From assembly GCA_003008705.1 (NCBI GenBank), contig PDUO01000023.1, positions 411,312 through 475,311 on the forward strand: a DNA stretch of 64,000 bases, in the 5' to 3' direction. The stretch comes from Pezicula radicicola. Its lineage: Eukaryota; Ascomycota; Leotiomycetes; Helotiales; Dermateaceae. Positions 12,231 through 22,432 of this stretch are shown piece by piece (positions within the stretch are counted from its first letter, which is position 1; each line of letters begins with the position of its first letter). Under the pieces are notes generated by a model, which saw only the letters and a program-made list of their open reading frames with translations, ran no database searches and was not told the DNA's origin. Made by a program: the position numbers and the translations under genes.

Positions 12231-12721
12231 TTGTCGTAACCTTCCCCGTAAAGCCCACCAGATAAAATATCTCAAACCCACCTCCCACCGCATCAAGTAC
12301 AAATCGTCCCAATAAGGCACTACGGTGCAGGTTTCCAGTTAGCTTACATTTTAAAAGAGGATAGTATAGGTGTAGAACGTACAATCTACTTTGCCTTTGT
12401 CAAGATCGACTTCTTCTCATGGTGCTTTAGGCGTTGCTTGAGAGTTGGCTTGCTAATTGGAACACCAGGCGTATCACGAGCTCCGTATGGTCCTAGGAAA
12501 TCCGAGGGCCACCAAGTGGGCAAAGATTTTACCGGGAAGAAAGTTGGCCGTAGTGCCGTTTCGGATGAAAGTGGTGTTGGTAGAAGGAGTTGGTGGCAGC
12601 ATGGGAGAGTTTAGCACCGAAACTTGGAGACTCTTGCCAAGGTTAAATGGCTCACTCGTAGGACTTCGTGTTGTAAGGCCAGAACATGTGGGATAGCGAT
12701 CCAACGCCATTCCGCCGCTAG

Positions 12722-13006
12722 TTACTCCGCATCGAGATACATCTTTCGATCGTCGTATTCGAATTCGGTTGCCCTATTCTTCAGATCCTTCTCGAACTTG
12801 CTAACCATTTCGGGTACTTCATATAGAATTTGTCTCTCTTTGTTTCCATTTTTCTCCTTCACCATGACCTGTTTCAAGTTTAGAGATTCTAACGCACAGG
12901 TAGTGCAGCGAGTTGCTTCATGGAGGTAGTTGAATTGCTGTCAAGGGACCCGAAAATAAAGCCAAGTTGCATTTGCACGCAATATGGTGTTGGTAGTGGG
13001 ATCAAC
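12722..13006 (-). pseudogene. Unrecognised decayed reading frame
   Basis: Read leftwards from 13006, a frame of about 94 codons is broken only by TGA at 12941-12943 and ends with TAA at 12722-12724. The protein looks like real coding sequence. It includes ATWLYFRVP (stop) QQFNYLHEATRC, a CTTC motif, and a charged helical part, EVPEMVSKFEKDLKNRATEF. I do not recognise the family. It may be an exon of a lost gene. The stop could be a former TGG or CGA codon. Confidence 0.4.
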
Positions 13007-13269
13007 TTGCTGTCACTCTCTAGCGTTCCATGGAAACGTTATGCCATTGGGGAGGTCTCCTTGGCATTGAAACACAGCCATGGTAGTATGGCATGAATGC
13101 CTATGTAGGAGCCTAGTACAATAGGGATCAATTGAATGGACTTCGATTGGTCTCTATTTGTGGTGCTATTGTCTCTGTAGAAGGAAGAAGAAGAAGAAGA
13201 GCAAGAGCAAGAGCAAGAAGTGGTAGGCTAGTACCCACGTGACCTAACGGCCTAAGAGAGGCCTTGTAT

Positions 13270-13535
13270 GGATTAGTGTCATACTGATTTTCAATGTATT
13301 GTACTGAGGTAACCCAAACTGTGGTGATGATGTTTACGAAGACCGACAGTATACAATAGAATACAGCGATACCAATGCGTTTCGTCATTGGCCACTTGTT
13401 AGGATGAAACTCATAGGCCGCCATAAAGTCTCGTTCAAACCCTGACGGCGTAGGCGAATTGCCTCTAGAAGGGAACGGAAATCCAGGCGGAAACGGCTCA
13501 GTCTCCGTTCCATCAACTGGCGTAACACTTCCACT
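13270..13535 (-). pseudogene. N-terminal fragment of an MFS drug-type transporter
   Basis: Read leftwards, the frame has a Pro/Ser/Thr-rich start (TPVDGTETEPFPPGFPFPSR), then HPNKWPMTKRIGIAVFYCIL and one hydrophobic helix ending VWVTSVQYIEN. This HPxxWP entry followed by the first helix is typical of the DHA1 branch of fungal MFS transporters. After about residue 85 the family pattern stops. The frame continues into a low-complexity GAAGAAGAGCAAGAGC tract, and helices 2-12 are missing. It is therefore a truncated copy. The assignment rests on one helix, so confidence is moderate. Confidence 0.45.
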
Positions 13536-13539
13536 ATCT

Positions 13540-13990
13540 TCAATAGAACATCAGCTGATTGCTGCGGTTGGGTACAAGAGTTGGACCATAGCTGGCATTG
13601 AGGAACTTGGTTTCATGGTTGCTTAAAACGGTTATCGGCACGTCATGGTGCCCTGCTGCCCTCGAAAAAAAGACCTCTACAGAATTCATGGTTGCAGAGA
13701 TCTGAGTACGCCGACCCAGGAACACACAGCCAAAATGCAGAAAACTCAAGAATGGTAGGAGCTTTGGGTCTTCGTTTCTGAGGCTGTTGTAGATTTTGGC
13801 AGCATCTCTTTTGATCTGTTCGATTGGAGGGAATGTGTCGTCTGAGGATGTAGGAATAAGGTTTTCTCGTTCCATGGGAGGAGAAGTTGGGCGCGGAGAA
13901 CAAGTGGTGGTTGGCGTACCAGGTCTCTTGGGGATCCTGAAGCCCTTGAGCTTGAACTTCTCCTCTGGTACTTCATTGATGGGAAGATCG
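13540..13990 (-). pseudogene. Unrecognised open frame, possible exon of a lost gene
   Basis: Read leftwards from an acceptor-like GGGTAG near 13990, the frame encodes FCDLPINEVPEEKFKLKGFR, then a Pro/Thr-rich linker, then SDDTFPPIEQIKRDAAKIYN and LPFLSFLHFGCVFLG. It ends at a TGA at 13540-13542, overlapping the start of the MFS-like fragment in another frame. Composition and charge pattern look coding, but I see no family motif. Confidence 0.3.
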
Positions 13991-14840
13991 CAGAAGCACT
14001 ACCCAATAAAATTTGTTGAAATTGAAAGATCTCTTTTGGATTCATCGTTAATATACTCGATCCTTCTTTCTCCTTGGCTTCTGCTGTCTCCATCTCTCAG
14101 CGGAAGGAGGGGTGTAGTCAAAGTTCATTGGACCCTGTCTTTAGCTCAAGAAAGAACAGCCGAAACAAAGCTAGTAGTTTACAATCCTAGCAGAGGTAGG
14201 CTTCTCAGGGGATTCCTTATAGCGCTTGGTTCGAGGCATGCCAAGCGGTTATGGACGAAGGATCCAGCCAATTTCCATTGTCCTGCTAGATAAATCATTT
14301 ATTAATGGAAAATGGGGGGGGGGGTTAAGCCGGAAGACAACATCGGCCCATGCGATGGGGTTTGTGGCGACCTGCTTCCAGAGAAAATGATGGAAGCGGA
14401 GAAATTGTGTTTTGACGATGTGGCAGATGGAATTAAGAGAACCGCCTAGTCTTCTTCCCAACAACTTTCATGCAATAAAAAGTGTTTCGCCAGTAGTCTT
14501 TGCCTCCTCCAGCGCTACTAAGCCCACATTCAGTAGGTATAACGTCTTGAGAAACTTGTCGTAGGTATGGTCATAAGAAGGAGACAAGCCCATTATCTTT
14601 ATGTTATGATGCCGCCATTAGTGCGAGTAGCAGGTCTAGCACTGTGCCGACGAGTCTATGAATTTCAGTTTCATAAATCCCACGTTGTTCGCTGTGGTCG
14701 GCTGATGCATCGGCTTATTCCTGAAGGTAGTTATCCCCTGAGCTATCATAATAGCATTTTAAAGTCGTTCCGAATCATCAGAAAAGTACGAAGTACTTAA
14801 GTCTTAGCGCTGGTTGCCACACATGATAAAACGCAATTCA

Positions 14841-14920
14841 GTCCCAAGTTGCGAAGTACTCAGTACTCAATCGAAGTAAGTTACTTGAAACAAGTGAGTT
14901 GCCAATCTTCGAACTTGACC
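14841..14920 (+). repeat. 18-bp repeat, locus D (weak)
   Basis: CGAAGTAAGTTACTTGAA followed by ACAAGTGAGTTGCCAATC shows the 18-nt step and the AAGTAAGTTACTTGA core of the family. Two to three units only. Confidence 0.4.
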
Positions 14921-15220
14921 GGCTTCAGTGACGATGCCCAAATTCACAATTTTAGAGAAAGGAGTAGATGACCTTCCAAAACGAAGAGAACTCTTCCAAG
15001 CCTCGTTGTCCTCGAAAGACACCCTGCTCGGCATGTATGTTCTTTTTGGGTTATGCAAAAGCTTTTCGATTGCTACTGTTATGATAGCAAAACCCACTGT
15101 GAAGGAAGCAAATTCCACCATCCCGATTGGTTAGCGGCGATCTTCCCAAACTTCCCCAAAAGGCGTCACCGTTCAAAGTCTGTGATGAAGATGTTTGTGA
15201 CTTGTCGAACATTCAGCTAT

Positions 15221-15330
15221 GTGAGCTACTCAGATGGTTTGAGTCGCCAAAATTGTCTGAGTCGCTTAAATGATATAAGTCGCTAAAACCACCCGAGTCG
15301 CCTAAGTGGTTTCGATCGTCCATATAAATT
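15221..15330 (-). repeat. 18-bp tandem repeat, locus E (divergent variant)
   Basis: Six 18-nt blocks can be read from 15221. Four carry a fixed GAGTCGC or AAGTCGC box: TTGAGTCGCCAAAATTGT, CTGAGTCGCTTAAATGAT, ATAAGTCGCTAAAACCAC and CCGAGTCGCCTAAGTGGT. The box replaces the GAGTTACC seen at locus F, so this array appears to have spread its own variant. Confidence 0.65.
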
Positions 15331-17059
15331 CAGATGCCTTCCCGAAGAAGCGGTCAATTGGGTAGAAATCAACACCATCCCCCTAAATGTGGTTCTGAGT
15401 CTGCCATGGGTTGTTGAAAGGCCATTGAAATTATCTTCTATGATCGTCTTGGCCTCGGTCGTTCTGAACTCTCGAAAGTTTTGCAAGCAGACTGTTTAAC
15501 TGAAGGTGTGTCTACAATTTATCTTGAAGAAGAGAATTTGTTTCTCGCAGCCTCTCTATCTTCCGTTTTCTCGGCGTTTCCAGATGCAGAAAAAGCAGTG
15601 ATCGTGGTGCTGAAAGGGGCGTCCTTGTCCAGTGCCGTGGGCAGATAAGTCATTTGAGCGTGGATATCGTTGGATTTCCAAGGCCTCTGCCACCCTCTGT
15701 TTCTATCCTCGCTCTTTGCTTGATAAGTTTCAGGGGTGGAATTGCTGAACGCAGAGCGTGTGTGATGTATTGTCAGTGTTCCAGTGATTACGCGCACCGG
15801 CACCCAAGCTTAATAAAACTTCATGTTGCCTTCGTCGTCGAGTTATGTTTGGCTCCTACAATGGCCCGCGCCTTGTTGCTCTCGTGTCTGTCCTGCGCAC
15901 CAACGCCCTCAACATAACAAGGATGGAGGAAGAAAAGATGGTTGGCTTTGGTCAGGTTGCTGTAGCCTCGTTAGCAGGCAGTTCAATGGTAAAAATATCA
16001 TTTGTCTTACCTTCCCAACGCTAATCCAACCCCATCTTCTCTCATACATACATTCCTGTTTGGTAGTCTGGGAGCGATGCAGCTACTTTACTATCATCTC
16101 TAATACTGTGAGTGCTGATATGCCACATCCGAAGCCAGCTTTGATTAAAGTAAAAACAAATGTACTGTTTGCGTCAACGCCAAGTCATCATATGCAATTC
16201 GTCGTTTCTCGCTCGAGTTTACTAGGGTCAGAATCTGGTTAATGCGTGGCCGCCATGGTAGATCGAGGTGTGTCTACTCCATAATTCTCTGCCACTCTCT
16301 TTGTGACGATATTGTCATTATCGCATGTTTCCCAAATTCTCGCCTGCCATGAACTCTGTACATGACATGTCTCTGGTATGCCTCTGCGCATCTGCAGGTA
16401 TGGAAAGTCCAAGATCGCCTCTCAACCTATAGAAGCTGCTAACGCTCACTAAGTCAGCTCTATCAGGTAACTTTCCAATTCTCTAGCTCCGCTGCGTATG
16501 CGTAGATGTAGCTTTTCGATGCACCATCAAAAATCAGGTCGAGGTTTTGATCGACCGGACACGGAGTTCTTCTCTTTGGCTGTGGCTGCGGCATGAGTGT
16601 TGCGCGACTCTATATTCTCCGGTTTCGAAGTCAGGAGAAGTGCCGTATAAACGAGTACACTTTATTTCTAACACGAAATGGTTAATGACTCGCCCGTTGT
16701 TTATTGTAGCCCTCTTGTCAATCTATTCGGAGACCCTCTTGATAAGCAGCATGAGTGACTTATCCAGTCCCAACGCATCTTGTATAGGTAGGCAACAACA
16801 AACAATGTCTACTGCGCTGTATGAGACTTTATCTGTGTCCACTAGGCGCATTTGGACTCTTATCCGAGGTCGCGTCGGAATCTTTGGCGGCTTGTCCGAT
16901 ATAAATTTGAAGAAGTAGGGAGGTATTGAGTCGGTCCTAGACAAGGGATTTTAGTTTCTAAGACAGTTTCGAAAATATTATCACACTGACCTTGAGTTTG
17001 CCATTAGAGCGATCCGACCGCACATGCAACTCAGCAGCTTTGTATGGGAAGCCCATGCT

Positions 17060-17210
17060 GTTCCAGAAGAATGATTTACTTGACTGTCCTTAACCACATC
17101 GACAACAGCGTCAATTGAGATGCCGCAGACAGATCCTGTAGAATCTTGATCTCCCTCTTGCTAGTCTCTCTCTTTACCGGCTTTAGAATCTTAATAACAC
17201 GTCTCTGGTA
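17060..17210 (-). pseudogene. Casein kinase 2 alpha-subunit relic
   Basis: Read leftwards from 17210, the frame encodes YQRRVIKILKPVKRETSKRE followed by IKILQDLS. This is a close match to the CK2 alpha ATP-lysine strand and the basic cluster (K-V-L-K-P-V-K-K-K-K-I-K-R-E-I-K-I-L in intact kinases). About 40 nt further on, AVVDVVKDSQ matches the next conserved strand but in another frame, so at least one frameshift is present. No glycine loop, catalytic loop or activation segment was found nearby. It is a short dead fragment; a working CK2 gene must be elsewhere. Confidence in the family is high, and in any function very low. Confidence 0.7.
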
Positions 17211-18269
17211 GTTGACAACGTGTCGTCAAGTACATACTTGTCTTCCCAAGTGCCATCTGCCTTGACCACTGGTTTTTTGGCTCTGGTGTTAATATTGGAG
17301 TTGTTTCCTCACCACCTCGATTCTTCTCGATCTCTTCTCTCTTAGGTGCCGCAGAGGGAAGAGCTCGAGTGGTGAGTGGTCTGCACCACTTGAACCTCCA
17401 ATGCTGTCAGTTCAGTGACCATGGCGCGAAAGTCAACGAATACGCGATATAGTGACTCTTCGCAAGATCTGAGGGACAAGTGGGTATTTCCATAGATCTT
17501 TGAACTTCTTGATGAGAATCCGAAATGGCTTTTCATTGAAGAGGTTGAGCTCTGTGTTGATTGAGAGGGGCAGATGTGATGTGATGTTGATGAAAGAGTG
17601 GATTTTGGCAAAGGGCGACATCACTTCGGCAAGGCTAACGCCTCGATCTAGACTAGGCTCTAAAGCAGCCATAAATAGCATCACACTGTGTTCAAAGAGT
17701 CATAATAGGAGGCTCTCTTATGTTGTCTTACTCGCAAACTATACATCTATGTTTTATTCTAACTCTGCTCACAATACCTTGATCATCATTAGATTCATTA
17801 GATTCAAAAAAGGCTTACAGGATCACAGCATGGTGTGATCAAATTTGAAAGGTCCATCATCACGGTTTGCAGTAAGATTCTTCGGAGTACGCCAGGAGTT
17901 GATATGTATTTCGGCGATCTATCGACGGCTTTCGTGAGTGTCTGAGGTCGTTGTCGTGGACGTATCTTGGTAGGATTCGGATAACGAGAACTCCTGATAG
18001 TTGCTGATCGAAGGCCTCCGGGAAGCAACTCTAACCATTCTGGAGCCTCCTGATTGAGGATTATCGTCTGCCAAATCCTGTTCTCCTTTCCTCCCATACA
18101 GATCCTCTCGAAAATCTCTACCTACTTCAATACAGTCGTTCCATATCAAGCCTCTCCGCTACAGTTCTTGCCCAAGCTAACGAACCTAGGACGTAAATTC
18201 TCATTAGAACTTACATGAAACGCGAAGCTAGGCTAACCAAGGTGGATATTCATACCTGTATAGGCCGTC
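17211..18269. other. Gene-poor stretch with unsupported frames
   Basis: Leftward frames at 17433-17684 (FNEKPFRILIKKFKDLWKYP) and 17919-18149 look partly coding but cannot be joined into a gene, and I recognise neither. They may be parts of one decayed gene that also includes the small frame at 18270-18485. Confidence 0.35.
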
Positions 18270-18485
18270 TCAGATAAGTTCGTCCTCATCCTCCTCATCC
18301 TCCTCATCCTCCTCATCCTCCTCCTCTTCTTGGAAGGCATTGAAGTCGAATACATGATCGTAGACGTGCTCTCTACCTCGAATCCGGGCGTAAATGAGGG
18401 TGGTGTAGAAGTACACAGCACACCAGATTCTCCAACTTCCTCTCAAAAACGAGACATACAACTCTCCGAACTCCTTCTCATCCAT
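18270..18485 (-). CDS. Small acidic hypothetical protein
   Basis: A 71-aa frame from ATG 18485. It starts MDEKEFGELYVSFLRGSWRI, has an aromatic middle (WCAVYFYTTLIYARI) and ends in an acidic run of Glu/Asp encoded by a 9-bp repeat (18283-18330, unit CTCATCCTC on the plus strand). It may be the first exon of a longer gene that continues left, since the surrounding leftward frames look partly coding. Alternatively it may be chance plus a microsatellite. No family is recognised. Confidence 0.3.
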   Translation of the reverse strand: MDEKEFGELYVSFLRGSWRIWCAVYFYTTLIYARIRGREHVYDHVFDFNAFQEEEEDEEDEEDEEDEDELI

Positions 18486-19074
18486 GGTTCCTTAGTGTGT
18501 GTTGATTTTTTAGGGGTGAATGTGATGAAGTGCTGTGGCGGTGTTGTTGTATGATGGTGTGGTGGAAAGAATGGGAAGAAGAGTGAGATGAAAAACCTGC
18601 TGCTGAGACAAACTGAAATACCCAAATCAACTAGGTAACCTAAATCAAGTCAGTTACCTAGATTAATCCAGTTATCTACATTAACTGAGTTACCTAAATC
18701 AACTGGGTTACTGGCAAGGAGTATGGCTTGTTGAATATGCTTGTTCTACGGAGGGTTTTGAAGGTATGTGCTCTTGTTTTGAGATGGTCTGCTTCAATGA
18801 ACTTACGTATATTTTAATTTATAAGGAATTAAGCAAGTTAAATTTCCCAAGAACTTCAATAGCAGGACTTACAAAAGTATTCAGAGAATCTAGCTCTTTT
18901 TTTTCTCTTTTTTTTTGTCTATCCAAATTTTACTGTATGCTCCTCTCCTAACTCCGCACAAATGAAGTATCCAATCCCATCTATATCATGAATCAATCCC
19001 AATTACAACCTGAGGGTCAGGTATGGGAGACTCACATATTTCTCAGTCATATCTATCTATTTCCCTGCGACCTA
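18486..19074. other. Intergenic, contains repeat locus F
   Basis: No gene is seen. It holds the clearest 18-bp repeat array of the window and the 3' flank of the folate gene. Confidence 0.5.
18614..18715 (-). repeat. 18-bp tandem repeat, locus F (best array)
   Basis: Five to six exact 18-nt steps: AGGTAACCTAAATCAAGT, CAGTTACCTAGATTAATC, CAGTTATCTACATTAACT, GAGTTACCTAAATCAACT, then GGGTTACTGG. The consensus GAGTTACCTAAATCAACT is the reverse complement of the unit at loci A and G, apart from a few changes. Confidence 0.75.
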
Positions 19075-20124
19075 TCATGAAGACTGAGAACCTTGATGAC
19101 TGACAAGACGCAAAAGGTTACGTAGCAGAATAGCAATCGTAACCTTCCCAATAGCCGGCACATAAATACTAGCCCTCTCCTTCACAGCATCCTTATCGAA
19201 ATTTTTCTCACTCGAAAAGTTAATGCAAACTGCTCCCTCCTTCAACTTATCACATGGAACCTTGAATTTCTCCCCGGGCACGCCGCTGATTACTACGTCA
19301 CTAAGAGCCAAAGCTTCATCCTGGGTCATTGTGGAGTGTACGCGGACTTCGTGTTTTGGTTGCTTGATTCCTTGACCGCGGGTGAAGATTTGGACGCCGT
19401 CCAAGTCGACAGAGTAGACAGTTGCACCGTCGTTAGCTAGCAACGCAGCTAGTGGCCTTCCCACAACTTCGGAGCGATTGATGACAGTAATTCTCTTTCC
19501 GTACAGACGGTTCCCGTAGGGTAAAATGATGTTGTAGATATGCAGGTACTCGAGAACTTTGATAGTAGCCAAAGGTGTGCATGGAAGTATTGACTTTTGT
19601 TTGTTGTGAGGAGGATCTAGGAATCGGACGTTCTGGTACATGTTGAAGATGTAGGAGTGGCAGAGACCTTCCACATCTTTTGTTGGGGCCACAACGGATT
19701 GGATGTATTGGTCTCGTCGGGAGGCGGCAGGGAAAATGGGGTAGTAAACTATTATTCCGTGGACGTTTGAGTCTTGGTTGGCGGAGATGATATCTTCTTC
19801 TACGTCTTCAGGGCTGGATTTACGGAGTTCAAATCCAAAGCCACTATTGCCCTTGTTAGTAGTTACTCGCTTACTCCTTGCTCTCCATCATCATCCGTAG
19901 GTAAGCGTTGAGATGGCGCTATTGAGAGTGACCTACTTTTCAATGCATGTCTTGGCGGTGTAATCTGCATAAACCCTCGCCGCTGGATCTTCGTTTGCCA
20001 GAAATCCAACTAGTAAAGGCTTGCTTGAGAGCTTCGAAAGAGCTTCTTTGTTTTCTTCAAGGAGTGCTTTGGCTACAGTGTTTGCGAGGACAACCTTGCA
20101 TGGGGAGGGGGCTGCGGAGGACAT
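19075..20124 (-). CDS. MTD1: NAD-dependent methylenetetrahydrofolate dehydrogenase (Mtd1-like)
   Basis: Predicted 318 aa from two exons, 20124-19937 and 19843-19075, with a 93-nt intron (19844-19936). The splice gives YTAKTCIENGFGFELR. The enzyme oxidises 5,10-methylene-THF to methenyl-THF in cytosolic one-carbon metabolism. Evidence includes the N-terminal substrate-domain piece VGFLANEDPAARVYADYTAK, the HGIIVYYPIF segment with VVAPTKDVEGL, and the PCTPLATIKVLEYL helix. The Rossmann segment GKRITVINRSEVVGRPLAAL follows. The length is close to yeast Mtd1 (320 aa). An AAG eight bases upstream of the chosen acceptor lies too close to the TACTAAC branch site and was not used. No defects seen. 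Confidence 0.93.
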
Positions 20125-20799
20125 CGTTGCGTGGCTGTGCGGTTCGCCAATGACTAAGTAGGATGTGGAATTTGAACAAGTAAAGAAAGAGTGAAGATAT
20201 ACTTCAAGGATCGAGTCTGTTGATCAGGTGGGATTGCGGGGTTTGCTTGCTCCTGAACTGCGATGTCGCGGGGCCAAAAATTCTGAAAAATATTTCACCC
20301 CTCATATTGCGATAATGCAGGCCGATAAGAATAATGAGCTAACGCTATTTGGTATAGTTTGTGATCTTCTGTTCACTTTGGCTCTTTGAGGTCGATTCAC
20401 TGGAAATTGAAGTTGAAACAAAATGCGACTCACAATGGCATCGTGATACAGAGCAGCTTTTGAGTCGTTATTTTAGCTTGAGAGAGATATGCTCTAAAGA
20501 TGGGAAGAATTTAGTGATACTCGGGGAATTCCGACACAAGTACGAGTATGCTAAGCGAGATACATCTCCACCGAGCTAGTAGCTCTAGTGTGCGTTTATA
20601 TTAACCACCTCATTATCTTCATCATCTTCTCGAATTATATAGTGTACCTTGATTAGATTGGGCGACCGTGCCCGGTCACTAAGACGAGTATAGTCACGAA
20701 GATGACGCTTCGTTACGAAAGGCACTGACGAGTCATGTAACTGCTATCCACAACAGAACAAACCTCAGAAACATGGTCTTGAATTCTGATATCTACCTC
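20125..20799. other. Intergenic
   Basis: It contains the promoter of the folate dehydrogenase gene and the 3' flank of the dioxygenase gene. Nothing else is recognised. Confidence 0.45.
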
Positions 20800-21839
20800 C
20801 TACCAAGGTGGAAACGACGCAGCAATATTAACTTGGTGCATAGTCCTCGTCCAATAACTCTTCGGGTATTCAATAAACGTATGTTCTATTCCACGATTAT
20901 TCCAAATAGCGATATCACCCTCGTCGAATTCAGCCAGCAAGATATTCTCCGGCTCCACCATTCTCCGCATGATATTGAAGCAAAACTTTCGGACCTCATC
21001 AACATCATCTATGACCCTCACTGCTGAATCTGGAGATGTCTTGAGGAAGAGTTTCTGCGCGATAATGGCGTGGACCATAAATGCTTTCTTGCCGGTAATT
21101 GGATTGTGCCAGACCACGGGGTATTCTTTGATTTTTGATTCCTCCCACGACGGTATATCATTCATGGGGATCTCGAGGCCTTGTCCTTGAGGTATCGTAA
21201 GACCGAGGGAATCCTGCTTGCATTTTGAGATCCATCTATTTGGCATCAGTCTCTGCTCACTAAAAGGAAGTCCACAAACTTGAGAAGGCTTACTGATAAG
21301 GATGCGGTGCATAAGCTACTCTCGAATTATCCATAATTTCCCTCTCATCATCCGTCAACATATCATAAAGCTGCTCACAGCTGTAGAAGGCAGTCGATCC
21401 AGGCCTAACCTTCATTTCAGTCCCAGTCCCGTCGTCCCATCGAATTGTTTGCTCTGGCCCAGCCGGGAGTTTGATTGCGCGAAGTGCTATGATGAGTGGG
21501 GTTTCGAGATTGTACATAGCACAATAGATAAGCCAGCGTCCAAATCGTGTAAATCCTGCTTCAGTGTCTTCTGCCCGGGGTGGGTTCGCGTGGGTATTTA
21601 GGACAGTTGAGGTTCGGAAATCGATGTTTTTCGGACCGTAATGGTCTTCTCCCTGGTATCCAGCACCGACCAGTCTTACTCCTGGTGCCTCTGGAACCAC
21701 ATGCGTCGAAACCTTTTGAGGTTTAAATCATCAGCAAAGAAGCTCCTCAGCCCATCATCTCTTAAGCGACAGGAAAGGGCTGAATACTTACAGCAGCAAG
21801 CAAAGTAGGCTCGCCCTTCCACTTCGTCCTCATTCGCAT
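20800..21839 (-). CDS. TauD/XanA-like 2-oxoglutarate dioxygenase homologue lacking the HxD motif
   Basis: Predicted 300 aa from three exons: 21839-21792, 21712-21294 and 21235-20800. The introns are 21713-21791 and 21236-21293. The overall pattern matches the fungal xanthine/2-oxoglutarate dioxygenase branch of TauD: GYQGEDHYGPKN, TIRWDDGTGTEM, APHPYQWISK, YPVVWHNPITGKKAF and the distal WNNRGIEHT. In active members the stretch after RF-x-RW reads H-I-D and binds Fe(II). Here it reads RFGRWLIYCAMYNL, so the His is Leu (CTT) and the Asp is Tyr (TAT). The distal His is kept. The N-terminus is also about 60-70 residues short of the usual length, and an upstream exon may have been missed. Xanthine oxidation is therefore doubtful; it may be a pseudoenzyme or a decaying gene. 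It is divergent from an NCS1 permease. Confidence 0.75.
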
Positions 21840-22432
21840 GAGCGAGGATTCCTACACCCCTTATCAGTAGCCATACTCCAACATATCCTACCATCCAACT
21901 CCAAACTTTATGTCGCCGGCTACCTCCACTGATCAATTGTTACCAAGAATCTTCAATAGATTTGATACGGAGGTTATAAAGTCGCTATCGCAATCCGGGC
22001 GAGTTTGCTTCGTCGCTTATCTCGGCCGGAAATCCCCACACCAACATACTGGGTTACTTATCGCCCTTCCTTATCTAGCAGTAACTGCCGGTAGGTCTTT
22101 CATGTATGTCGCTATATTCAGACGTGTGTTCATATTGGTTCTGTGGAACCGTTCACTTTTGGCTAGCATGGATTGTACGATAGGTACAAGACAGGTCGCA
22201 CGCAAGTCTCACCCGGCAGGCATCACAGGTTGCATCGAATTGGTGATACAGCATGTTTACCCCACAAAGGGCTTGCAATCCCACTTCTAACTTAATTCAA
22301 TAGCGATAAGGCAATGAATCTTTCAATGTTCGGAACGAAATCCGATGTAGTCGTTTACATAGTTCCTTCTCCTCCAATTCTACTTAGTCAGTACAAAGCA
22401 GAATTAGCACTATACTTCTCATTTTAGCTATC
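21840..22432. promoter_or_regulatory. Divergent promoter between dioxygenase homologue and NCS1 permease
   Basis: 593 bp separate the two predicted starts. The region may also contain a missed first exon of the dioxygenase gene on the minus strand. No specific regulator site could be named. Confidence 0.35.

Larger units (their letters stand above)
11112..12721. other. Intergenic, contains repeat loci B and C
   Basis: No intact gene is seen. Two short tracts of the 18-bp repeat family lie at 11593-11640 and 12152-12230. Frames at 12457-12710 are short and resemble no family I know. Confidence 0.45.
13991..17059. other. Gene-poor stretch
   Basis: No gene is supported over about 3 kb. It holds repeat loci D and E and an 11-base G run at 14314-14324. 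Short frames near 14928-15134, 15519-15803 and 16547-16918 are open but show no recognisable motif, and none has convincing splice partners. Confidence 0.45.

Noticed and set aside
13796..14293. 165-codon plus-strand frame
   Set aside because: Composition is unlike a protein and it overlaps a leftward frame that looks more coding; no splice partners or motifs.
14314..14324. Run of 11 G
   Set aside because: A simple homopolymer with no neighbouring feature; may also be a sequencing artefact.
12152..18715. Short spaced repeats considered as a CRISPR-like array
   Set aside because: Units are contiguous and degenerate without unique spacers, and the genome is fungal.
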